From assembly GCA_017501465.1 (NCBI GenBank), contig JAFVWY010000012.1, forward strand, positions 74,191 through 138,190: a stretch of 64,000 bases of DNA. Direction: 5' to 3'. Positions 52,722-61,566 of the stretch are shown here, in pieces (position 1 is the stretch's first letter; each line of letters opens with the position of its first letter). Below the pieces are notes generated by a model, which was not told the origin of the DNA, did not search any database, and worked only from the letters and a program-made list of their open reading frames with translations. The position numbers and the translations under genes are program-made. This stretch comes from Bacilli bacterium. Its GTDB lineage: Bacteria; Bacillota_I; Bacilli_A; ML615J-28; CAG-313.

Positions 52722-53162
52722 TTAAAACTCCAAATTAATTGTTACAGGGCCATCACATACGGGATGTAAATACATATGAGCCCCAAATACTCCTCCCTTA
52801 GTAGGAATTTGATATTCTTCATTTAATATTTTAATCATTTCTAGATATAAACTATTTGCTAATTCACTCTTCATACTATTAATAAATGAAGGTCGGTTTC
52901 CCTGTGAACTATCAGCATATAATGTAAACTGTGAAATCGCTAAAATTTCTCCTGATACATCTTTAATAGATAAATTCATTTTTTCATTGATGTCTTCAAA
53001 AATACGCATATTGGCAATTTTTTTACACATCTTTTTTACATTTTCGATTGTATCTTCATGAGTAAAACCAATCAATAACATAAAGCCTTTAGAAATTTTA
53101 CTAACAACTTTATTATCAACTACACATGAAGCTTCTAAAACTCTTTGAACCGTTACTCTCAT
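52722..53162 (-). CDS. dtd: D-aminoacyl-tRNA deacylase Dtd
   Basis: Dtd removes D-amino acids (and glycine from tRNA-Ala) from mischarged tRNA. The 146-residue product has the N-terminal MRVTVQRVLEASC strand, SQFTLYADSSQGNRPSF near residue 78 and the Pro motif GPVT near the end. The usual Asn before that motif is a Cys (CDGPVT). Start overlaps the rel stop (TAATG). The apt-rel-dtd order is as in Bacillus. Confidence 0.94.
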   Translation of the reverse strand: MRVTVQRVLEASCVVDNKVVSKISKGFMLLIGFTHEDTIENVKKMCKKIANMRIFEDINEKMNLSIKDVSGEILAISQFTLYADSSQGNRPSFINSMKSELANSLYLEMIKILNEEYQIPTKGGVFGAHMYLHPVCDGPVTINLEF

Positions 53163-55348
53163 TATTTAACCACTCTTTCAATTCCGATAATTTCTTTCAT
53201 ATTTCCAAGAGCAACAATTACGTGATTCAAATCTTCTAAATTAGCCACTTGTAATTTAAATTTTGTCACGCATTCATTTGCATCATTCTTAGATGAAGTA
53301 ACAGAGGCTATATTAGCTTTAGTTGAGTTAATTATGTTAATCATTTCAGCAACTATATTCTTTTTATCAAAGGCAATAATTTTTAATGTTGTATCAAAAT
53401 AACAACCTTTGAATTCTTTATCCCAAGAAACTTCTATGGTTCTTTCAGTACCATTAACGGCCAGATTTGGACAATCCACGCGATGAACCACTATACCTTT
53501 TCCTTTAACTACATAACCAGTAATCGAATCTCCTGGTACTGGTTGACAACAGTTTGCAAGTTTTACTTGAACTCTATCTAAACCTTCAACAATAATTCCG
53601 TAACAATTAGTAACTTTTTGTCTTCTCTTTTCAAGATTTTCTTCACTGTATTGTTTAAGTGCAGCCTCATCATCAAGTTTAGCATCAGTCAAACCACAAA
53701 TACGATTTAAAACACCAATACAACTATAATTTCCCTTAGCAATTTCATAATGTAGTTCTTCTACTGTTTTTATATTATTCTTAGCAAAGAAATCTTTAAC
53801 TAGCTTATCTGTAAGTTCAGGAACTGGAACACTAAATTGTTCAATAGCTTTTTCAAGTTCGCTTTGCCCTTTAGCAATTAGTTCATCTCGATTCTTTTTA
53901 TTAATAAATGCTTTAATCTTATGTCTAGCATGTGATGTTTTACAGTGTTTCAACCACTCTTTAGTTGGACCAGGGGAATTTTTATTAGTTTTAATTTCAA
54001 CTACATCTGCTGTTTTTAATTTATAACTAAGGGGAACAATTTTACCATTAACAATTGCACCAACAGTAGTTTCACCAATTCGAGAGTGAATACGATATGC
54101 GAAATCTAATGGCATCGATCCAGTAGGCAAATCTATAACCTGTCCTTTTGGTGTGAAGATATAAACACTTTCACTAAATAAATCACCAATTAAGTTATCA
54201 ATTGGATCATTTGAACCACTCATTTCCACATAAGTAGCTAAGTCTTTATACCATTTTAACTTATTTACAATTTCATTTTGTTGTGTTTCTTGATTATAAT
54301 TAGCGCCTTCTTTATAAGCCCAGTGTGCAGCAACCCCAAGTTCGGCAACCCTATCCATCTCTTCAGTTCTAATTTGTATTTCAAAAATCTTACCACCAAT
54401 ACCAACAATAGTAGTATGTAATGATTGATACATATTAGCCTTAGGAACTGCAATATAATCTTTAAAGCGCATTGGAAGTGGAGTCCATTCCCCATGAATG
54501 ATACCTAACACGCGATAACATTCTTCTACGCTAGGGACAATAACCCTTAATGCTAATAAGTCATATATTTCATCGATTGTTTTATTTTTAGAGATGATTT
54601 TTTTATAAATACTATAAATATTTTTAATTCTGCCCTTAATATCAAAATTATTTAAGTTATGCTCTTTTAAAATTTTCTCAATACTTGAGATCATCAAAGC
54701 AATATCTTCATCTCTTTCACTTTTTTTATCTTTGATAGCACTAGCAATTTCCTTATAATCATCTGGATAAATGTATTTAAGGCTTAAATCTTCTAATTCA
54801 GCCTTTATTCTATACATCCCTAAACGATGGGCTAATGGAGCATAAAGTTCAAGTGTTTCCTTTGATATTTTAGCTTGTTTTTCAACATTATCATGAAACT
54901 CTAAAGTGCGCATATTGTGCAATCTATCACAAATTTTAACTAACAACACTCTGATATCGTTAGCCATCGCAAGCAAGATTTTTTGATGATCTTGTGCAAG
55001 TGCCTTATCAACTGTCATATATTTTAATTTGGAAATTCGCGTTACACCATCAACAATATGTGTAACGTCTTCTCCTAGCGCTTTTGTCATTTCTTCCATG
55101 CTCATTGCTGTGTCTTCCAAAACATCATGAACTAAAGCAGCAGCTATCGTACTAGGAGCAGTATGTAAAGTTGCTAAAATATAAGCAACCTCAATAGGGT
55201 GTTGAACATATGGATCACCTGATTTACGGAATTGGCCTTCATGCATCTTTTCAGCCATTTCATATGCTCTTTTAATTACCTCAATGCTCTCAACATTAGA
55301 TATGTAAGTTTTAGCAACATCTAAAATATCATTAATATTGTGACCCAT
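53162..55348 (-). CDS. rel: Bifunctional (p)ppGpp synthetase/hydrolase, RelA/SpoT family
   Basis: Makes and degrades (p)ppGpp in the stringent response. The 728-residue protein has an HD hydrolase domain (HPIEVAYIL, LVHDVLEDT near residue 70), a synthetase domain (RFKDYIAVPKANMYQSLHTT near 300), TGS (about 385-445, FTPKGQVIDLPTGS), a zinc-finger region and a C-terminal ACT domain (about 655-728). The hydrolase HD motif is intact, so both activities are expected. Transcribed after apt, before dtd. Confidence 0.96.
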   Translation of the reverse strand: MGHNINDILDVAKTYISNVESIEVIKRAYEMAEKMHEGQFRKSGDPYVQHPIEVAYILATLHTAPSTIAAALVHDVLEDTAMSMEEMTKALGEDVTHIVDGVTRISKLKYMTVDKALAQDHQKILLAMANDIRVLLVKICDRLHNMRTLEFHDNVEKQAKISKETLELYAPLAHRLGMYRIKAELEDLSLKYIYPDDYKEIASAIKDKKSERDEDIALMISSIEKILKEHNLNNFDIKGRIKNIYSIYKKIISKNKTIDEIYDLLALRVIVPSVEECYRVLGIIHGEWTPLPMRFKDYIAVPKANMYQSLHTTIVGIGGKIFEIQIRTEEMDRVAELGVAAHWAYKEGANYNQETQQNEIVNKLKWYKDLATYVEMSGSNDPIDNLIGDLFSESVYIFTPKGQVIDLPTGSMPLDFAYRIHSRIGETTVGAIVNGKIVPLSYKLKTADVVEIKTNKNSPGPTKEWLKHCKTSHARHKIKAFINKKNRDELIAKGQSELEKAIEQFSVPVPELTDKLVKDFFAKNNIKTVEELHYEIAKGNYSCIGVLNRICGLTDAKLDDEAALKQYSEENLEKRRQKVTNCYGIIVEGLDRVQVKLANCCQPVPGDSITGYVVKGKGIVVHRVDCPNLAVNGTERTIEVSWDKEFKGCYFDTTLKIIAFDKKNIVAEMINIINSTKANIASVTSSKNDANECVTKFKLQVANLEDLNHVIVALGNMKEIIGIERVVK

Positions 55349-55366
55349 ATAGTCTCCTTTCTAGAA

Positions 55367-55891
55367 TTATTCAAATTCTTTATATTCTAATAATGTAAAC
55401 ACATCATATCCTTCGAAAAGTTTACGAGGATTTAAATCAACTAGTTCTATAACAGCACAAATCCCGACAACAATTCCACCAAGTTTTTCAATTAAATTAA
55501 TAGTGGCTTTAATTGTTCCTCCAGTAGCCAACAAATCATCGATAATAACTACTTTTTGTCCAGGCTTAATGGCATCTTTATGCATAGATAACACATTTTT
55601 GCCATACTCTAAATCATAGCTTTCATTTATGCATTCTCTAGGTAATTTTCCTGGTTTACGAACTGGTACAAATCCTTTTCCCATCATAGTAGCAACAGGG
55701 CAACCAAAGATAAATCCTCTAGCCTCTGGTCCACAAATTATATCAGCACCTTTAGACTCTGCAAAATTTACGAAATCTTGACACACACTTCGAAATGCTT
55801 CACCATCCTCAACTAATGGAGTAACATCTCTAAACAATATTCCTTTAATAGGAAAATCAGGTATATTTGCTATATATTTACTATAATCCAT
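55367..55891 (-). CDS. apt: Adenine phosphoribosyltransferase
   Basis: Apt makes AMP from adenine and PRPP in purine salvage. The 174-residue protein has [17 protein letters not shown] near the start, [10 protein letters not shown], and the PRPP loop [14 protein letters not shown] near residue 118. The ATG at 55891 has GGAGG seven bases ahead; an in-frame ATG five codons upstream overlaps that site. First gene of the apt-rel-dtd unit. Confidence 0.96.
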   Translation of the reverse strand: MDYSKYIANIPDFPIKGILFRDVTPLVEDGEAFRSVCQDFVNFAESKGADIICGPEARGFIFGCPVATMMGKGFVPVRKPGKLPRECINESYDLEYGKNVLSMHKDAIKPGQKVVIIDDLLATGGTIKATINLIEKLGGIVVGICAVIELVDLNPRKLFEGYDVFTLLEYKEFE

Positions 55892-56016
55892 AAAAAACCT
55901 CCACATTTACTATTTATTATAACATTTTTTGCACTTTTTATAAAGACATTAATAAAAAAATTATTTTGTACCCATATAATTAACCTCTTCTACATAAAAT
56001 AAATTAGGTGAAAAAC

Positions 56017-57534
56017 GTGAAAATTAATCGATTTAAAAACACTTTCTTTTTAAATACTTTACTTATTATCATTAGTGGTTTTATAGTAAAATCATTAGGT
56101 CTTTTAAATAAAATAGTAATAACTAGGCTATTAGGTACTGAAGGGATGAGTATTTATATTTTAGCCTTTCCTACGATTATATTATTTATTAATTTAGCAG
56201 GGTTTAGTTTAAATATTACGACTAGTAAATTAATTGCCGAATCATTAAAAACAAAAAAAATTTCTCCTAAAAGCATTATCAAATCTTCAATAAAGATCGC
56301 ATTAAAATTATCCATAATCATAGAATTAATATACATTTTGCTATTAAGGATAATTGTCTTTAGATTATTAAAAAATCCCGATTTATATTACCCTCTCCTA
56401 ACAATAGTTTTTTTAATTCCTTTAGTCGGAGTAACAGATACGTTAAGAGGAACTTTCTCAGGATATAAAAAAATGTCTACCGTCGCAACAGTAAACATTT
56501 TAGAACAAGTCTTTAGAATACTTTTCTCAATAATTGGATTATTAATCTTTTCGAAATATAATGTAATTTTAAGTGTAAGTATAACAATTTTTGCATTAAC
56601 AATAGGGGAAGCTGCATCTTTAGTATATTTATTAATTAAAATAAAAAATTTAAAAATTGATAACTATTCCGTTAACTTAGCCGATAAAGAAATCTATAAA
56701 ATAGCAGTCCCTAATACCTTTTCGAAACTAATGGGTAGTTTCACTTACTTTTTAGAACCGATTGTAAATACAAGCATTTTACTTTTTTTAGGATTCTCAT
56801 TGGATAAAATAAATTATGACTACACTGTTATCAACGCTTATATTATCCCTTTATTAACAATTTGTTCTTTTTTATCAACTAGTTTAGCAGTTGTATCTAT
56901 TCCTTCTATCTCTGAAAATCATGCCTTAAACAACAAACAAAACATAAATTATTTAATAAATAAAATATTCATGTTTTCTATTGTTCCTGGTATTTTAATT
57001 TCCATTTTGTTATATTTTTTTCCAAAAGAATATATGAACTTATTTTTCGCAACGACAAAAGGGAGCGAAATTATTAAAAAGTTTGTATTTCTATTTTTAA
57101 TTCATTACCTTCAAGCACCAGGCATTTCCATTCTTCAAGCTATTGGAAAATCAAAATTAGTATTCTATATAACAACCTTTTTCAATTTTTTAAAATTACT
57201 TCTTATCATTTTACTATCAAATATAAATTTTATAAACACATACGCAATTTTTTATTCAATTATTATCACAATGACATTAGAAACATTTGTTATTTGGATA
57301 TTCATATACATCAAAACTAGTTTTGTTTTAAACAAACAAAAGTTTATAAATTTATGTTTAATCAGTATAATCACTTTTTCAATAGGATACATTTTCACAA
57401 TTTTAAGTACTTATCACTTTTTATTTATCTCATTTTCATTAAGTTTAATCTATTTAATATTAATATGGTACAACAAAATAATTGAAATAAATAGCTTAAC
57501 TCATTCATCTAAAGATTTAACAACACAAATTTGA
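56017..57534 (+). CDS. spoVB: Polysaccharide/oligosaccharide flippase family protein, SpoVB-like
   Basis: SpoVB and relatives (MVF/MurJ-like family) flip lipid-linked intermediates for spore cortex or cell-wall synthesis. The 505-residue protein has about 14 hydrophobic helices. Early NTLLIISGFIVKSLGLLNKIVITRLLGTEG fits the family start and RGTFSGYKKM the first cytoplasmic loop. The start is probably GTG at 56017 with AGGTG six bases ahead; another GTG at 56008 overlaps that site. The next genes are a DUF421 and a TIGR04086 protein, as in the Bacillus spoVB-yrbG-yrzE row. MurJ-like vegetative use cannot be excluded. Confidence 0.8.
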   Translation: MKINRFKNTFFLNTLLIIISGFIVKSLGLLNKIVITRLLGTEGMSIYILAFPTIILFINLAGFSLNITTSKLIAESLKTKKISPKSIIKSSIKIALKLSIIIELIYILLLRIIVFRLLKNPDLYYPLLTIVFLIPLVGVTDTLRGTFSGYKKMSTVATVNILEQVFRILFSIIGLLIFSKYNVILSVSITIFALTIGEAASLVYLLIKIKNLKIDNYSVNLADKEIYKIAVPNTFSKLMGSFTYFLEPIVNTSILLFLGFSLDKINYDYTVINAYIIPLLTICSFLSTSLAVVSIPSISENHALNNKQNINYLINKIFMFSIVPGILISILLYFFPKEYMNLFFATTKGSEIIKKFVFLFLIHYLQAPGISILQAIGKSKLVFYITTFFNFLKLLLIILLSNINFINTYAIFYSIIITMTLETFVIWIFIYIKTSFVLNKQKFINLCLISIITFSIGYIFTILSTYHFLFISFSLSLIYLILIWYNKIIEINSLTHSSKDLTTQI

Positions 57535-58136
57535 TTATTTACTAAATAACCACAAATTATTTTCCTAATATCCAAATGATTTTTTCCTAAATAATCCATT
57601 ACCCAAGTTCTTGTTTTATCAGTTATTTCTAAGGCTTTTGGATTGATTTCCCCCGAAATAATGATAGGAATGGGACAAAAATTTTCTATAGGATCTTGAT
57701 AAACGCTTAAATTCCCATTCGTTTCTAATATTGCTAAAGAGACATCTTCTATGTTGTAAATTTCTTTTTCTCTTAATTGTAGAATTAAATCCTCTATATT
57801 ATAAGACTGCTTACTCATTTCTTTAACACAAATCTTACCCTTCTTTATAATAATTGAAGGTGACCCATCAATTAATTTTCTAATTTTATTACTTTTCATT
57901 AAAATAAAGGCAACAATTTTTTGTATTAGCGTTAATAAAATTACTGGCACCAAGGATAACAACCAATTATCTTTATAATTTTCAATACCAATTATCATAA
58001 TATCAGCAATTGAAAGTAAAATTATTAAATCAAATAAATTTAATTGACCAATCTCTCTTTTCCCCATTATTCTTAAGGATATAACCAATATAAAATAGCT
58101 TAATATCGTTCTAATACTAATTTGAATTATTTCCAT
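57501..58136 (-). CDS. DUF421 membrane protein (YrbG/YetF-like)
   Basis: Three N-terminal membrane helices and a soluble C-terminal DUF421 domain of 211 residues in all. Family signs are LRIMGKREIGQLNLFDLIILLSIADI and the later LREKEIYNIEDVSLAILETNGNLSV. In Bacillus such proteins affect spore germination or are general membrane proteins of unknown activity. Start 58136 has GAAGGGG just ahead. The last 34 bases overlap the convergent spoVB-like gene. Confidence 0.87.
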   Translation of the reverse strand: MEIIQISIRTILSYFILVISLRIMGKREIGQLNLFDLIILLSIADIMIIGIENYKDNWLLSLVPVILLTLIQKIVAFILMKSNKIRKLIDGSPSIIIKKGKICVKEMSKQSYNIEDLILQLREKEIYNIEDVSLAILETNGNLSVYQDPIENFCPIPIIISGEINPKALEITDKTRTWVMDYLGKNHLDIRKIICGYLVNNQICVVKSLDE

Positions 58137-58188
58137 ATAACCCCTTCTATTTTTTATGTTATCAACATATAATCTTAATGGTGATGAC

Positions 58189-58557
58189 ATGAAATTAATT
58201 AAAAATTTAAAAAAATATCTATTAACTTTTCTTATTTTGTTACTTTTAAATATATTTTATACTATACTTTTATATTTTAAAATTTTAGACACAAATAACA
58301 TAACCTTTAAAATCTTCACTCATTTTTTAGCATTAATAACATTCTTTATAATCACCTTTTTAATTACTTCTAAGGCCAAGAAAAAAGGATGGTTAAAAGG
58401 CTTACTTGTTGGCATAATTTTATTAATGATTCCTTTAATGTATAATATAACATCAAAAAATCCTTTTAATATAGGAATTATTATTAAATATTTATCTTTA
58501 CTAAGCAGTTCTATACTAGCCGGCATTATAAATGTAAATAAAAATAAGGAAAAGTAA
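58189..58557 (+). CDS. TIGR04086 family membrane protein (YrzE-like)
   Basis: The 122-residue product has four membrane helices with the interhelical KAKKKGWLKGLLVGI segment typical of TIGR04086/YrzE proteins. GGTGATGAC precedes the ATG at 58189. It is divergent from the DUF421 gene and close to spoVB, matching the Bacillus neighbourhood. Function unknown. Confidence 0.82.
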   Translation: MKLIKNLKKYLLTFLILLLLNIFYTILLYFKILDTNNITFKIFTHFLALITFFIITFLITSKAKKKGWLKGLLVGIILLMIPLMYNITSKNPFNIGIIIKYLSLLSSSILAGIINVNKNKEK

Positions 58558-58571
58558 TCTTACTTTTCCTT
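58546..58571. terminator. Bidirectional terminator made of two stop-codon regions
   Basis: AAGGAAAAGTAA/TTACTTTTCCTT with a two-base loop spans the ends of the convergent YrzE-like and DUF1667 genes; both stop codons are in the stem. Confidence 0.75.
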
Positions 58572-58907
58572 TAATACTCTTGTACTAATGATATCAACAT
58601 TTAAACCAAGTACATTTTCGATAATGACAGAGTTTATTGGTAGAGGTCCGCGGACTTCTACTTTTTTTATTTCATTCATCACATCAAATATTTTTTCTTT
58701 AGGTATTGGTTTACTCGTTGCAACACTAAGTCTTTTTAAATCACCAGATAATACCTTAACAGTGCTAGTAATCATTCTTTCCGGATGAGATAATTCATTA
58801 ATAGCATATTTTACTCCTCGTGGGCAAAAATTACCAGTGACATTATTATTTTCATCAATTTCTAAATGACATCCTCTAGGGCAAACAATACAAATCATCT
58901 TATCCAT
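58560..58907 (-). CDS. DUF1667 protein, glycerol-3-phosphate dehydrogenase accessory
   Basis: The 115-residue product has two CxxxxC-type pairs, CIVCPRGCHLE and GNFCPRG, and matches DUF1667, which is encoded after FAD enzymes of glycerol-3-phosphate oxidation. It may bind an iron-sulphur cluster; this is inference from the four cysteines. GGAGG precedes the ATG at 58907, inside the end of the previous gene (8-base overlap). Last gene of the operon. Confidence 0.88.
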   Translation of the reverse strand: MDKMICIVCPRGCHLEIDENNNVTGNFCPRGVKYAINELSHPERMITSTVKVLSGDLKRLSVATSKPIPKEKIFDVMNEIKKVEVRGPLPINSVIIENVLGLNVDIISTRVLKEK

Positions 58908-60147
58908 CAACTACCTCCACTGTTAAATAGTCTAGATTTTGTAATAAGTCTTTTTTTATAACTACTTTTTCCATTTCAGACGGAACCAAATAAGGTTTTT
59001 TAATTGTCTTAATAACCTTATCACCATTTTTCACAATTATATAACATGTTTTAAATGGTTTCACACATCTGAAATTAATTTGTAATTCATCGATATTTTG
59101 AATATCAACTTGCGTAGGTAATACATAAGACACCCCAACACCATTTTTGATATCAACTTTTTGATTAGTGCATAATTCATTTTTAATATATTTTGCCGCA
59201 AAAAATCCAGCTTTTTTACCTTCCAAGCTAACAAAATCAACTAAATCGTGTACATGCAAAGAATTACCACAAGAAAAAATACCTGGAATAGATGTTTGAT
59301 AAGATTCATCAACAATAGGCCCTTTTGTTCTTGGATGTATTTCTACTCCTAAATTTTCAATTAATGGGTTAGAAGGGATTAGACCAACTGATAGAAGTAA
59401 TGTATCAACGGATATTTCCTGTTCTGTACCATCAATATATTGAAGTTTATCATCAACTTTACAAATAACAATTTTTTCTAACTTGCCTTGACCTTTAATT
59501 TCTTTAACAGTATGACTTAAGTATAGAGGAATATTATAATCATTCAAACATTGCACAATATTTCTATTTAATCCATTAGAATAAGGCATAATCTCTGCAA
59601 CACCTAATACTTCTGCTCCTTCAAGAACCATTCTTCTAGCCATGATTAAGCCAATATCTCCACTACCTAAAATGAATACTTTCTTTCCTACCATGTAGCC
59701 TTCAATATTCAAATATTTTTGAGCTTGTCCAGCCGACATAACACCTTGCGGGCGATCTCCCGGGATGGCTATTGCGCCCCTGCTTCTTTCACTACACCCT
59801 GTCGCACAAATAATTGCTTTAGCTTTAACTTGTTGATAACCCTCTTCTTTATTAGTGTAAGTGACAACAAAATCAGGAGTAATATCAATTACCATAGAAT
59901 TTAATTTATAATTAATTTTTCTTTTTAATAATTCACTAGAAGCGCGATTTGCATATTCAGGTCCCGTCAATTCTTCCTTGTAAGTGTGTAGTCCAAATCC
60001 ATTATGAATACATTGTAATAGGATACCACCCAAATATGCTTCTTTTTCTATTAAAAGAATTGAAGAAATACCATTATCATAAGCAGAAACAGCAGCCGCA
60101 ATACCGCCACTTCCACCACCAATTATAATTAAATCATAATTAGTCAT
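58900..60147 (-). CDS. NAD(P)/FAD-dependent oxidoreductase of the glycerol-3-phosphate operon
   Basis: The 415-residue protein has an FAD Rossmann motif IIIGGGSGGIAAA at the start, a CATGCSERSRGAIAIPGDRP segment, a second NAD motif ILGSGDIGLIMARRM near residue 155 and the late FSCGNSLHVHDLVDFVSLEG segment. In such operons this partner passes electrons with the BFD-domain dehydrogenase and DUF1667. GGGAGG precedes the ATG at 60147, which overlaps the previous gene by 8 bases. Confidence 0.9.
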   Translation of the reverse strand: MTNYDLIIIGGGSGGIAAAVSAYDNGISSILLIEKEAYLGGILLQCIHNGFGLHTYKEELTGPEYANRASSELLKRKINYKLNSMVIDITPDFVVTYTNKEEGYQQVKAKAIICATGCSERSRGAIAIPGDRPQGVMSAGQAQKYLNIEGYMVGKKVFILGSGDIGLIMARRMVLEGAEVLGVAEIMPYSNGLNRNIVQCLNDYNIPLYLSHTVKEIKGQGKLEKIVICKVDDKLQYIDGTEQEISVDTLLLSVGLIPSNPLIENLGVEIHPRTKGPIVDESYQTSIPGIFSCGNSLHVHDLVDFVSLEGKKAGFFAAKYIKNELCTNQKVDIKNGVGVSYVLPTQVDIQNIDELQINFRCVKPFKTCYIIVKNGDKVIKTIKKPYLVPSEMEKVVIKKDLLQNLDYLTVEVVDG

Positions 60148-61564
60148 TTGAGGCACCTCCCATTTTATTAGAAACAACATTTGAACCTTTTTTGCCATAT
60201 TCTATATCTAATATATTCTTATTGAGTTCTCTACTTAATATATTAACAACAGAAACCTCACAAAATCCACCCTGACATTTTCCAAAACCAGGTCTAACTC
60301 TTTTTTTAACACCTTTTACTGTAGTTGCTCCACAATTTCTATTAATTGCATCAACAATTTCACCTTCTGATATCTTTTCACATCTACAAATTATATTTCC
60401 ATATCTTGGATCTTGTTTAACAAGTGCATTACGTTCCTCTAAAGACAAATTTTTCATTCTTACAATAGGTTTTCTTCGAGGATTATATGTTACTTTCAAT
60501 TCTTTTTCTTCAATAAATTTAGCTACATCAATAGCAATGGCAGGTGCAGCCGTAAGTCCCGGAGATTGAATACCAGTTACATTAATAAAACCTTTTTTAG
60601 GAGAATCAATAACAAAATCTTTAGTACTAGAAACTGCTCTTAACCCTGCAAATTGTCGGATTTGTTTAGAATAATCAATATTATCTACTAAATTTGTAGC
60701 AGATTTCTTAATTTGATTTAAAGTAATATAATCTGTGGATACATCATCTTTTGAATCAACAAATTCACTTGAAGGTCCAACAATATAATTATAACTAGTA
60801 GTAGGTGCAACTATTACACCCTTTCCTTTTGAAGATGGTACATTAAATAAAGTATGTTTAATAAAATCATTATCAAAATGATCTAATACAAAGTATTCAC
60901 CTTTTCTTGCCTTAATTTCGAAATATGATTTATTAATTGTATCATTAATTTCATCACCGAAAACACCAGACGCATTAATTAAATATTTTGAATGATACAC
61001 ACTCTTTGTTGTATTTACTTGATAATTACCAAATTCACCAGATATTTTTAAAACTTTATCATTTAAGCTTAGCTCAACTCCATTATCCATAGCATTTTCC
61101 ATCAATGCAACATTTAATTCAAATGGATTAATTATCCCAGCGGTTGGTGCTAGTAGACCTTTAATTGCTTTTTTAGTAATGTTCGGTTCAATTTCTTGTA
61201 ATTCCTGTTGATTTAAAATTTTTACTTCAACATTATTTAGGCGAGCTCGTTCTACAAGTTCATCCAAAATTTTTGCTTCTTCATCATCAACAGCTATCGT
61301 AATAGAACCATTTCTTCTAAAAGAAACATCTAATTCTTGACAAATTTTATCATACATTTTATTCCCTAAAACATTATAATAGGCTTTTTTAGTGTTTGGT
61401 TCTGGATCATATCCAGAATGAATAATTGCAGAATTAGCGCTTGTAGTTCCTTCACAAACATCATTTTCTTTTTCAATAACAAGGACCTTTAAAGTATATT
61501 TAGATAACTCTCTAGCTATTGATGCTCCAATGACGCCAGCACCAATTATAATAACGTCATACAT
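60140..61564 (-). CDS. FAD-dependent glycerol-3-phosphate dehydrogenase with BFD-like [2Fe-2S] domain (GlpA type)
   Basis: The 474-residue protein begins with FAD motif DVIIIGAGVIGASIARELS and EGTTSANSAIIHSGYD, as in GlpA/GlpO-type enzymes. The C-terminal segment ICRCEKISEGEIV, GVKKRVRPGFGKCQGGFCE is a BFD-like cluster site (CxC and CxxxxC). It probably oxidises glycerol 3-phosphate to dihydroxyacetone phosphate, feeding electrons through the next two gene products. Adjacent to glpK (2-base gap). Confidence 0.9.
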   Translation of the reverse strand: MYDVIIIGAGVIGASIARELSKYTLKVLVIEKENDVCEGTTSANSAIIHSGYDPEPNTKKAYYNVLGNKMYDKICQELDVSFRRNGSITIAVDDEEAKILDELVERARLNNVEVKILNQQELQEIEPNITKKAIKGLLAPTAGIINPFELNVALMENAMDNGVELSLNDKVLKISGEFGNYQVNTTKSVYHSKYLINASGVFGDEINDTINKSYFEIKARKGEYFVLDHFDNDFIKHTLFNVPSSKGKGVIVAPTTSYNYIVGPSSEFVDSKDDVSTDYITLNQIKKSATNLVDNIDYSKQIRQFAGLRAVSSTKDFVIDSPKKGFINVTGIQSPGLTAAPAIAIDVAKFIEEKELKVTYNPRRKPIVRMKNLSLEERNALVKQDPRYGNIICRCEKISEGEIVDAINRNCGATTVKGVKKRVRPGFGKCQGGFCEVSVVNILSRELNKNILDIEYGKKGSNVVSNKMGGASND

Positions 61565-61566
61565 TA

